A DNA stretch of 5,257 nt. It comes from Pseudomonadota bacterium. Lineage in GTDB: Bacteria; Pseudomonadota; Gammaproteobacteria; Burkholderiales; Ferrovaceae. The notes under the pieces were generated by a model. That model did no database searches. It was not told where the DNA came from and saw only the letters and a program-made list of their open reading frames with translations. Below, piece by piece: positions 1 to 5,257 of this stretch. The translations under genes were made by a program, and so were the position numbers. Every line of letters starts with the position of its first letter. Position 1 is the stretch's first letter. Location: assembly GCA_021804705.1 (NCBI GenBank), contig JAJZHC010000110.1:1-5257 (forward strand). Direction: 5' to 3'.

Positions 1-58
1 TTGCCGGGTTGCACCCTGCATCAGTAAGACCGTGGATTTTGCTTTCTAGGCCACGGAA

Positions 59-667
59 ATGCGCCGCATTGCGGATAATGGCACTTTGTGTGCCGTGGTC
101 CGTGCCTTGAATCTCACCCTGTTGTCCAATCAGGAATTACTCAGGCTGCTATTGGGCACCCAGGCGGATTACCGTGCCTACGCTTCCTCACTTCACCCCC
201 TGTTTTCAGCATCGGGTAGTGCCTTGCAAAAGCGCTGCTCTGCGGCGCGAGAGCTCGTGATGCGCTGGCTTCAGGAAGATCTTCACCGCCGCAGCCTGTT
301 GGGGCGTCCGGCTGCAGTTGAATCGTATCTCAGGTTATATTTCAGCGGTCGAGAACACGAATCCTTCGTCGTTCTGTTTCTCGATGCGCAAAATCAGTTG
401 ATCAGTGCAGAGGAGTTGTTTCGTGGCACATTGACCCAGACCGCGGTTTATCCACGCGAAATCCTGAAAGCAGCACTACGCCATAATGCAGCCGGGGTGA
501 TCTTTGCGCATAACCATCCCTCTGGCCTGGCAGAACCCAGCAATGCAGACCGGCGTTTGACAGAAACCTTGCAGAAGGCACTTGTTCTGGTGGATATCAA
601 GGTTCTGGATCACTTCATCGTGGCTGGCAGCAATGCGCTCAGCTTTGCTGAGCATGGATGGCTGTGA
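59..667 (+). CDS. radC: RadC-family (JAB/MPN domain) protein with divergent N-terminus
   Basis: This is a 202-residue RadC (UPF0758) protein. The C-terminal JAB1/MPN metalloprotease-like domain (about residues 83-202) is intact. It has the EELFRGT motif with E119, the YPREILKAAL helix, the zinc-binding HNHPSG motif (H151, H153), S161 and D164, and the typical VLDHFIV...LSFAEHG ending. The N-terminal part is unusual. LSNQELLRLLLG (22-33) matches the family's LSDAELLAILLR, but the usual RPREKLL start and the helix-hairpin-helix GIGPAK segment are not recognisable, and some 30 residues appear to be missing before the RELVMRWLQEDL helix (64-75). Full-length members are about 220-230 residues. An in-frame TAG at 47-49 closes the frame upstream, so ATG 59 is the first start; the only Shine-Dalgarno-like sequence is a weak AGG at 48-50. 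The biochemical role of the family is unsettled: the classic E. coli radC repair phenotype was later traced to recG. The family call is firm; function is unknown. Confidence 0.88.
   Translation: MRRIADNGTLCAVVRALNLTLLSNQELLRLLLGTQADYRAYASSLHPLFSASGSALQKRCSAARELVMRWLQEDLHRRSLLGRPAAVESYLRLYFSGREHESFVVLFLDAQNQLISAEELFRGTLTQTAVYPREILKAALRHNAAGVIFAHNHPSGLAEPSNADRRLTETLQKALVLVDIKVLDHFIVAGSNALSFAEHGWL
637..653. terminator. Hairpin in the radC/tlpA convergent overlap, possible bidirectional terminator
   Basis: This is a perfect 7-bp inverted repeat, GCTCAGC (637-643) and GCTGAGC (647-653), around a 3-nt TTT loop. It covers the stop codon of the minus-strand tlpA-like gene (639-641) and lies 12 bp before the radC stop codon. 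Its position at the meeting point of two convergent genes fits a bidirectional transcription end. No T-tract follows on either strand, so it is not a standard intrinsic terminator. It could be chance within coding sequence or a 3'-end stabilising hairpin. Confidence 0.3.
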
Positions 668-1202
668 GAATGGCCTGGCGCAATTCCGGTTCCTCGATGC
701 GCCCCAGTTTCCTGAGCACGATCTCGCCGTTTCGTCCAAACACCAGGGTGAAGGGTATTCCCTCCTGGGCGTTGCCGTAGGGCCCGGTCATGCTCAGGGT
801 ATCGTGATTGCCCACCAGCATTGGATAATTCATGGGGTGCTGCTTGAGATAGGAGCGAAGTGCTTCGCGATCGTCGATGCCAATGCCGACAAAACGCACC
901 TGATCAGCGGGCCATGCCCCCTGAGTCTGCTTTAGCATCGGCATTTCATCCTTGCAAGGTTCGCACCAGGCGGCCCAGAAATTAACCACCAACACGCGTC
1001 CCTGCCATTGGCGCAGGGCCTGGTTCTGCTCCTCAAGATCCGGCAATGTTAAGCCCAGGATGGGCGAGACGTCCGTCTTTGAAGACTCCGCACGCGATTC
1101 GTCATGCTTCCAGTAATTCAGGCTATGGTATATGGCAATGCCTTCCCATATGGCAAAAGCCAGGATGATGAGGATGATCAGTTTGAGAAGTCGTCGATTC
1201 AT
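639..1202 (-). CDS. Membrane-anchored TlpA/ResA-like thiol-disulfide oxidoreductase
   Basis: This is a 187-residue thioredoxin-fold protein. Residues 5-25 form an uncleaved hydrophobic signal anchor (LLKLIILIILAFAIWEGIAI) after a short Arg/Lys N-terminus, which places the catalytic domain in the periplasm. The polar stretch at about 26-45 is a linker. The redox site is WAAWCEPC, with C80 and C83 as the CXXC pair in the TlpA-like WCEPC form. The cis-proline loop is at GIP (P150). The family reduces or isomerises disulfides in exported proteins, often apocytochromes c or copper-site proteins; no cytochrome biogenesis gene is adjacent, so the partner is unknown. It starts at ATG 1202-1200 with only a weak upstream GGA as ribosome binding site. 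It is divergent from aceF and overlaps radC tail to tail by 29 bp. The TlpA-like family call is firm. Assignment as DsbE/CcmG, ResA or TlpA cannot be made from sequence alone. Confidence 0.9.
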   Translation of the reverse strand: MNRRLLKLIILIILAFAIWEGIAIYHSLNYWKHDESRAESSKTDVSPILGLTLPDLEEQNQALRQWQGRVLVVNFWAAWCEPCKDEMPMLKQTQGAWPADQVRFVGIGIDDREALRSYLKQHPMNYPMLVGNHDTLSMTGPYGNAQEGIPFTLVFGRNGEIVLRKLGRIEEPELRQAILTAIHAQQS

Positions 1203-1244
1203 GGAATCCAGTCATTAAAAAAAACTTATGATAAAAAACGCCGG

Positions 1245-1265
1245 CATGCCACAGATGCTGGCATG
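1245..1265. repeat. 7-bp inverted repeat upstream of aceF
   Basis: CATGCCA (1245-1251) and TGGCATG (1259-1265) are perfect inverted arms separated by 7 nt. The left arm also lies within the 8-bp palindrome GGCATGCC (1243-1250). It sits between the AT-rich block and the aceF leader and could be a binding site for a dimeric regulator or an RNA hairpin. No T-run follows on the + strand. On the - strand, T-rich sequence follows just before the tlpA-like gene, but a terminator there would cut off that gene's own upstream region. Confidence 0.35.
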
Positions 1266-1291
1266 ATAAACTTTCCCGCCGGGTTTTGTAT

Positions 1292-1312
1292 TGGACGGAT
1301 TGATCCCGTCCA
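1292..1312. repeat. 7-bp inverted repeat in the aceF leader
   Basis: TGGACGG (1292-1298) and CCGTCCA (1306-1312) are perfect inverted arms around a 7-nt spacer (ATTGATC). With a one-base bulge the stem can extend by two A-T pairs. It lies 68 bp before the aceF ATG, so it could be an operator or a structured part of the 5' leader. No T-tract follows. It has the same arm and loop sizes (7-7-7) as the dyad at 1245-1265, but the arm sequences differ. Confidence 0.35.
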
Positions 1313-1367
1313 GGACTCAACCTTACCAGACAACCGCTGCCAACTGCCGCGAACTGCTTGCTCCTAC

Positions 1368-1373
1368 AGGGGA
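1368..1373 (+). promoter_or_regulatory. aceF ribosome binding site
   Basis: AGGGGA lies 7 nt before ATG 1381. It decides the aceF start. The frame is open back to an ATG at 1291, but that longer version would add 30 residues with no family similarity, whereas MATEVKVPDIGD from 1381 is the classic start of a lipoyl domain. Confidence 0.8.
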
Positions 1374-1380
1374 AATAAGT

Positions 1381-2724
1381 ATGGCTACAGAAGTCAAAGT
1401 CCCGGATATTGGGGACTTCAAGAATATCCCGGTCATCGAAGTAATGGTTAAGGCGGGTGATACCGTTCGCGCCGAAGACCCTCTGGTGACTCTCGAATCG
1501 GACAAGGCGACCATGGAAATTCCGGCACCGGTTGCCGGTGTTGTCAAGGAAGTGCTGCTCAAGTTGGGGGACAGGGTTTCAGAAGGATCGGTGGTACTTT
1601 TGCTTGAAACAGGTGATGCCGAACCCTTGCCCGTGCTTGCAGACACTGCCACCGGCTCAGCATCTGCCCCTTCAGCAAGCGCAAGTCCTGCGCCCATGGC
1701 TGCATCAGCCCCAGCACCAGCACCCGCTACCTCGGCAGTAACCGCGCCACAGGTGCAAGCACCCGTCACAGCGCCGCAACCTGCTGCGGCTGCCCAGGAT
1801 CATGAGGGTTTTCTCAAGGCGCACGCAAGCCCCGCCATCCGCCATTTTGCCCGGGAGCTGGGCGTGGAACTCACCAAAGTCAAGGGCAGCGGTCCCAAGG
1901 GGCGCGTGTTGCGGGAGGATGTCCAGGGATTTGTAAAATCCGTATTGCAAAGCTCTTCAGGAGTGCCCCCTGGTGCCGCTGCAGGTATCGGGCTGGGGTT
2001 GTTGCCCTGGCCGCAGGTGGACTTTGCCAAGTATGGGCCGATCGAAGTGCAGCCCTTGAGCCGTATCAAGAAGCTTTCCGGCGCCAATCTGCATCGCAAC
2101 TGGGTGATGATTCCCCATGTCACCAACAACGATGATGCTGACATCACGGAACTTGAAGCGTTCCGCCTGCAACTCAACCAGGAAAACGCCAAATCTGGCG
2201 CCAAGGTCACCCTGCTGGCTTTCATCATCAAAGCTGTATGTAATGCCTTGCGCAAGTTTCCGGAGTTCAATGCCTCACTCGATGGCGACACCCTGGTCCT
2301 CAAGCGTTACTACCATATCGGCTTTGCTGCGGACACACCCAACGGCCTTGTGGTGCCTGTCATCAAGGATGCCGACAAGAAAGGTGTCATGCAAATTGCT
2401 GAAGAGGCCAGTGCCATGGCAGCCAAGGCCCGTGAAGGAAAACTGGGTGCCGCCGACATGCAGGGCGGAACCTTTTCCATCTCCAGTCTGGGTGGCATTG
2501 GGGGCACCTATTTCACTCCCATCATCAACGCCCCCGAGGTGGCCATTCTGGGCGTCTGCCGTGCTTCCATTCGGCCGATCTGGGCGGATAACGCTTTCCA
2601 GCCCAGGTTGATTGCTCCGCTTTCCCTGTCTTATGACCACCGGGTCATCGATGGCGCTGCAGCAGCGCGCTTTAATACCTACCTGGTGGGTTTGCTGGGC
2701 GACATGCGCCGCGCCACACTTTAA
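1381..2724 (+). CDS. aceF: Pyruvate dehydrogenase complex E2, dihydrolipoamide acetyltransferase
   Basis: This 447-residue E2 transfers acetyl groups from the E1-bound lipoyl arm to CoA and forms the core of the pyruvate dehydrogenase complex in the cytoplasm. Domains in order: one lipoyl domain (about 3-77) with the lipoylated lysine K42 in ESDKATME; an Ala/Pro/Ser-rich flexible linker (about 80-140); a peripheral-subunit-binding domain (about 148-187, SPAIRHFARELGV...GSGPKGRVLREDV); and the catalytic domain (about 220-447). The last has IPHVTNNDDADITELEAFR and the active site DHRVIDG, with H420 and D424. The catalytic domain resembles AceF of E. coli-type complexes more than SucB. There is one lipoyl domain against three in E. 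coli. The start is set by AGGGGA at 1368-1373. It is followed after 11 bp by lpd, whose AAGGAA ribosome binding site overlaps the aceF stop codon. No E1 gene lies upstream; the neighbour there is divergent. Confidence is high for E2 and good for pyruvate as substrate. Confidence 0.95.
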   Translation: MATEVKVPDIGDFKNIPVIEVMVKAGDTVRAEDPLVTLESDKATMEIPAPVAGVVKEVLLKLGDRVSEGSVVLLLETGDAEPLPVLADTATGSASAPSASASPAPMAASAPAPAPATSAVTAPQVQAPVTAPQPAAAAQDHEGFLKAHASPAIRHFARELGVELTKVKGSGPKGRVLREDVQGFVKSVLQSSSGVPPGAAAGIGLGLLPWPQVDFAKYGPIEVQPLSRIKKLSGANLHRNWVMIPHVTNNDDADITELEAFRLQLNQENAKSGAKVTLLAFIIKAVCNALRKFPEFNASLDGDTLVLKRYYHIGFAADTPNGLVVPVIKDADKKGVMQIAEEASAMAAKAREGKLGAADMQGGTFSISSLGGIGGTYFTPIINAPEVAILGVCRASIRPIWADNAFQPRLIAPLSLSYDHRVIDGAAAARFNTYLVGLLGDMRRATL

Positions 2725-2735
2725 GGAACCGTTTC

Positions 2736-4157
2736 ATGTCAGATCAACAAGCGAAGGAATTTGACCTGCTGGTTTTGGGTGCAGGCCCGGGGGGGTACTC
2801 TGCAGCCTTTCGTGCCGCAGACCTCGGCATGAAAACTGTATTGGTGGAGCGCTACCCCACCCTGGGAGGTGTCTGCCTCAATGTGGGCTGCATTCCTTCC
2901 AAGGCGCTGCTGCATGTTGCCTCGGTGACCGAGGAAGCCCAAGCACTTGCGGCGCATGGTGTCACTTTCGGTGCCCCCCAGATTGATCTGGACGCACTGC
3001 GCCAGTGGAAAATGAATGTGGTGGGCAAGCTCACAGGGGGTCTGGCCATGATGGCCAAGGCGCGCAAAGTCACCGTGGTGCAGGGTGTGGGGCGCTTCGT
3101 GGACCCCCATCATCTGGAAGTCCTCAATGGTGCCGACGAACGGCAGCTTATCCGTTTTGGCAAGGCCATCATTGCCGCAGGCTCGCAAGCGGTTCGGCTG
3201 CCCTTCCTCCCTGAGGATCCGCGCATTGTGGATTCCACAGGTGCCCTTGAGTTACGGCAGGTCCCCAAACGCATGCTGGTGATCGGTGGTGGCATCATTG
3301 GTCTCGAGATGGCCACCGTCTACGCTACCCTTGGCGCGCGCATTGATGTGGTTGAAATGCTCGATGGCCTGATGGCGGGAGCCGATCGCGACCTGGTCAG
3401 AATATGGGAAAAACGTAACGCCAAGCGCTTCAACAGCATCATGCTCAAGACCAAAACGGTGGCCGTGGAAGCACGCAAGGAAGGCATCTACGTCACCTTT
3501 GAGGGCGACAAGGCACCCGCAGCACCCGAATGCTACGATCTGGTACTGGTCGCCGTTGGGCGCCGTCCCAATGGATTGAACATTGGTGCAGATCTTGCCG
3601 GTGTGGCCGTGGATGCGCGTGGATTCATTCCCGTAGACAAGCAGCAGCGCACCAATGTGCCCCATATTTACGCCATCGGTGACATCGTGGGCCAACCCAT
3701 GCTGGCCCACAAGGCCGTGCATGAAGGTCATGTGGCTGCAGAGGCCGCAGACGGGCAGCGCAGTTACATGGATGCCCGACAAATTCCGTCGGTGGCGTAT
3801 ACCGATCCTGAAGTGGCCTGGGCCGGAGTTACCGAAGAACAGGCGCGTGCCCAGGCCCTGCGTTACGGCAAGGCCGTGTTTCCGTGGGCAGCATCAGGTC
3901 GTGCAATTGCCAATGGGCGTGATGAGGGCTTTACCAAGCTGTTGTTCGACGAAGAGACCCACCGTATCATCGGTGGGGGTATTGTCGGGACCAACGCTGG
4001 CGATCTCATCAGTGAGGTCTGCCTTGCCATCGAAATGGGATGCGAGGCCGGGGACATCGGAAAAACCATCCATCCCCATCCCACGCTGGGCGAATCGATT
4101 GGCATGGCTGCCGAATTATTTGAAGGCGTTTGTACCGACCTGCCTCCCAAGAGATGA
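2736..4157 (+). CDS. lpd: Dihydrolipoyl dehydrogenase (E3)
   Basis: This 473-residue flavoprotein reoxidises dihydrolipoyl groups on E2, passing electrons through FAD to NAD+. It has the FAD-binding GAGPGGY (15-21), the redox-active disulfide in GGVCLNVGCIPSK (C47 and C52), the NAD-binding GGGIIGLE (184-191), the second FAD motif HIYAIGDIVGQPMLAHKA, and a C-terminal dimerisation domain with HPHPTLGE, in which H448 and E453 form the catalytic pair. Length matches E. coli Lpd. There is no N-terminal lipoyl domain, unlike the E3 of some betaproteobacterial and neisserial PDH complexes, so the single lipoyl domain must come from AceF. The ribosome binding site AAGGAA (2723-2728) lies 7 nt before the ATG and overlaps the aceF TAA, which suggests coupled translation. 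All catalytic residues are present, with no sign of frameshift. Being next to aceF, it probably serves PDH first, but it may also serve 2-oxoglutarate dehydrogenase and glycine cleavage. Confidence 0.96.
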   Translation: MSDQQAKEFDLLVLGAGPGGYSAAFRAADLGMKTVLVERYPTLGGVCLNVGCIPSKALLHVASVTEEAQALAAHGVTFGAPQIDLDALRQWKMNVVGKLTGGLAMMAKARKVTVVQGVGRFVDPHHLEVLNGADERQLIRFGKAIIAAGSQAVRLPFLPEDPRIVDSTGALELRQVPKRMLVIGGGIIGLEMATVYATLGARIDVVEMLDGLMAGADRDLVRIWEKRNAKRFNSIMLKTKTVAVEARKEGIYVTFEGDKAPAAPECYDLVLVAVGRRPNGLNIGADLAGVAVDARGFIPVDKQQRTNVPHIYAIGDIVGQPMLAHKAVHEGHVAAEAADGQRSYMDARQIPSVAYTDPEVAWAGVTEEQARAQALRYGKAVFPWAASGRAIANGRDEGFTKLLFDEETHRIIGGGIVGTNAGDLISEVCLAIEMGCEAGDIGKTIHPHPTLGESIGMAAELFEGVCTDLPPKR

Positions 4158-4172
4158 GTGAATAGGCCACGC

Positions 4173-4922
4173 ATGCACATATTGTTGAGCAACGACGACG
4201 GTTATTTTTCCAGCGGGCTGGCCGCGCTTGCCGCAGCCATGGCGTCATTGGGCACAGTCACTGTGGTGGCCCCCGATGCTGAAAAGAGCGGGGCCAGCAA
4301 TTCCCTGACCCTGGATCGACCCTTGATGGTGCGTCGTGCACCCAACGGGTTTTACCATGTCAACGGCACGCCCACCGATTGCGTGCATATGGCAGTGACC
4401 GGCATGCTTGATGTAACACCCGACGTCATCGTCTCGGGGATCAATCACGGCGCCAATATGGGTGACGACACGATCTATTCGGGAACGGTGGCTGCGGCCA
4501 CGGAGGGCTACCTGCTGGGCATTCCTTCCATCGCTGTTTCGCTGGTCACGCACCAGCAGGGAACGGGACACTTTGATACGGCGGCGCAGGTTGTGGCGCA
4601 GCTGGTGCGACAGATTCAACGCAAGCCCTTGACGCAGCCCACGTTGCTCAATGTGAACGTGCCCGATGTACCCCATGATCAGATTAAGGGCATGAAAATT
4701 ACCCGATTGGGACGGCGTCATAAGGCCGAGCCCGTCATCAAGTCCCTTAATCCGAGAGGAGAAGAGGTGTTTTGGGTGGGCGCTGCAGGTCCGGCAGCTG
4801 ATGCGGGCGAAGGGACTGATTTTGACGCGGTGGCCCAGGGTTGGGTATCTCTCACGCCACTGCAAGTGGATCTGACCCATTTCCAGCAACTGGATCCCTT
4901 GCGGCAGTGGCTGGAAGCGTGA
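4173..4922 (+). CDS. surE: 5'-/3'-nucleotidase SurE
   Basis: This 249-residue SurE is a metal-dependent cytoplasmic phosphatase acting on nucleoside 5'- and 3'-monophosphates. It has the N-terminal ILLSNDDGY with metal ligands D8 and D9, SGASNSLT with S39, the VNGTPTDCV substrate loop (63-71), and VSGINHGANMGDDTIYSGTVAAATEG with N91. The C-terminal GTDFDAVAQGWVSLTPLQVDLTH is also typical. The frame extends back to a GTG at 4158 directly after the lpd stop, which would add five residues. I chose ATG 4173 because it gives the canonical MxILLSNDDGY start and places the metal ligands at the usual residue numbers. The ribosome binding site is weak either way (AGG at 4164-4166 for the ATG). It lies 15 bp after lpd and overlaps pcm by 4 bp. 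The surE-pcm order is common in proteobacteria and often leads on to nlpD and rpoS. Confidence 0.95.
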   Translation: MHILLSNDDGYFSSGLAALAAAMASLGTVTVVAPDAEKSGASNSLTLDRPLMVRRAPNGFYHVNGTPTDCVHMAVTGMLDVTPDVIVSGINHGANMGDDTIYSGTVAAATEGYLLGIPSIAVSLVTHQQGTGHFDTAAQVVAQLVRQIQRKPLTQPTLLNVNVPDVPHDQIKGMKITRLGRRHKAEPVIKSLNPRGEEVFWVGAAGPAADAGEGTDFDAVAQGWVSLTPLQVDLTHFQQLDPLRQWLEA

Positions 4923-5257
4923 AAGCGGTGGTTGCGCCCGGAATTGGCATGACTTCCGACCGCACCCGGGCGCGCATGGTTGAACGCCTGCGCGCATCGG
5001 GTATTGCCGATCAAAAGGTGTTGGCCGCCATGCTGGCCGTGCCTCGTCATGCCTTTGTGGATGAGGCCATTGCCAGCCGCGCCTACGACGACTCGGCGCT
5101 TCCCATCGGATGGGGGCAGACCATATCAGCGCCCTATATCGTGGCGCGCATGATCGAGTTGCTGCGAAATGGCGGGAAGCTGGGCAAGGTACTTGAGGTC
5201 GGCACGGGTTGTGGCTACCAGGCGGCCGTGCTGGCGCGCGTTGCGCATGAGGTGTAT
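4919..5257 (+). CDS. pcm: Protein-L-isoaspartate O-methyltransferase, 5' part (runs off window)
   Basis: The first 113 codons are present; the family is about 210-220 residues, so roughly half is missing at the window edge. Pcm uses S-adenosylmethionine to methylate abnormal L-isoaspartyl residues and start their repair. Visible landmarks are GMTSDRTRARMVERL (10-24), VPRHAFVDEA (41-50), the active-site segment LPIGWGQTISAPYIVARM (61-78), and SAM-binding motif I VLEVGTGCGYQAAVLA (91-106). The frame has no stop to the end of the window. The start is taken as GTG 4919, which overlaps the surE TGA in GTGA and keeps the conserved GIGMTS segment. ATG 4949, with GGAA at 4940-4943, is a real alternative that would shorten the protein by 10 residues. 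The overlap with surE suggests translational coupling. Confidence is high for the family and moderate for the start. Confidence 0.93.
   Translation, partial: MKAVVAPGIGMTSDRTRARMVERLRASGIADQKVLAAMLAVPRHAFVDEAIASRAYDDSALPIGWGQTISAPYIVARMIELLRNGGKLGKVLEVGTGCGYQAAVLARVAHEVY

Larger units (their letters stand above)
1203..1380. promoter_or_regulatory. Divergent intergenic region between tlpA-like gene and aceF
   Basis: This 178-bp gap must carry the upstream signals of both the minus-strand tlpA-like gene and the plus-strand aceF operon. The left part (1214-1238) is AT-rich, with a run of eight A (1217-1224). It holds TATGAT at 1227-1232 on + and its overlapping minus-strand counterpart TATCAT (1233-1228), each one mismatch from the sigma-70 -10 consensus, but no good -35 box lies at the right distance for either. 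The octamer ATGATAAA occurs twice (1228-1235 and 1263-1270), 35 bp apart. Two 7-bp dyads lie at 1245-1265 and 1292-1312. No PdhR-like operator was seen. No small gene is convincing here. That promoters lie here is inferred from gene orientation; exact promoter positions are not supported. Confidence 0.45.

Noticed and set aside
1..58. Possible 3' end of an upstream gene, or a longer RadC start, in another frame; one frame reads RPRK, recalling the RadC RPREKLL motif
   Set aside because: The reading after RPRK does not lead to the LSDAELL motif at the right distance and ends at a stop near 116. The radC frame itself is closed at 47-49, so there is too little sequence to support a gene.
1271..1289. 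CCCGCCGGGTTTTG as an intrinsic terminator
   Set aside because: The stem is only 3 bp with a 3-nt loop and a 4-nt T-run. It also lies upstream of aceF with no + strand gene before it to terminate.
1323..1769. 148-codon open frame on the minus strand, rich in Ala/Gly/Ser
   Set aside because: It is antisense to the aceF lipoyl domain and its Ala/Pro linker. The composition follows from the GC-rich linker codons, and no known domain is visible.
1660..1790. Short CAGCC/CCAGCA-like repeats that might be a tandem repeat or slippage element
   Set aside because: They encode the Ala/Pro/Ser linker expected between the lipoyl and E3-binding domains. The units are irregular and the reading frame is intact.
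3655..4161. 168-codon + strand open frame inside the 3' half of lpd
   Set aside because: It overlaps the E3 dimerisation domain, which carries all expected motifs. The alternative product is rich in Pro, Arg and Trp and unlike any family I recognise.
4245..4997. 250-codon open frame on the minus strand opposite surE
   Set aside because: It is antisense to surE, whose motifs are complete. The product is rich in His, Arg and Gln with no recognisable motif, which is typical of a shadow frame.

Overview
The window looks like ordinary chromosomal housekeeping DNA from a proteobacterium, most likely a betaproteobacterium. The evidence is the AceF-type E2 (with a WPQVDFAKYGPIE-like stretch), a separate E3 gene, the surE-pcm pair, and codon use rich in G/C at third positions. 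GC content looks to be in the mid-to-high 50s percent by eye; I did not count it. The genus assignment is inference and I would not go below class level.

Layout from left to right: (1) bases 1-58 hold no supportable gene. (2) A short, divergent RadC/JAB-domain protein lies on the + strand (59-667). (3) A membrane-anchored TlpA-like thioredoxin lies on the - strand (639-1202). It converges on radC and overlaps its 3' end by 29 bp, and a 7-bp perfect hairpin sits in the overlap. (4) A 178-bp intergenic region (1203-1380) separates the divergent tlpA-like gene and aceF. It holds an AT-rich block and two dyads, and must serve as the upstream region of both transcription units. (5) A tightly spaced + strand cluster follows: aceF (pyruvate dehydrogenase E2, 1381-2724), lpd (E3, 2736-4157), surE (4173-4922) and the first half of pcm (from 4919, running off the right edge).

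The genes fall into two functional groups. aceF and lpd encode the acyltransferase core and the flavoprotein of the pyruvate dehydrogenase complex. E1 (aceE) is not in the window, and the gene upstream of aceF is divergent, so E1 must be encoded elsewhere. surE (5'-/3'-nucleotidase) and pcm (protein isoaspartate repair) are a stationary-phase and repair pair, commonly followed by nlpD and rpoS in proteobacteria. Here only 15 bp separates them from lpd, so they may be co-transcribed with the PDH genes.

I found no CRISPR array, tRNA, rRNA, insertion sequence, prophage gene or evident novel system. The points most worth a second look are the contracted N-terminal region of RadC, the E2-E3 operon lacking E1, the aceF leader dyads and the hairpin in the radC/tlpA overlap.
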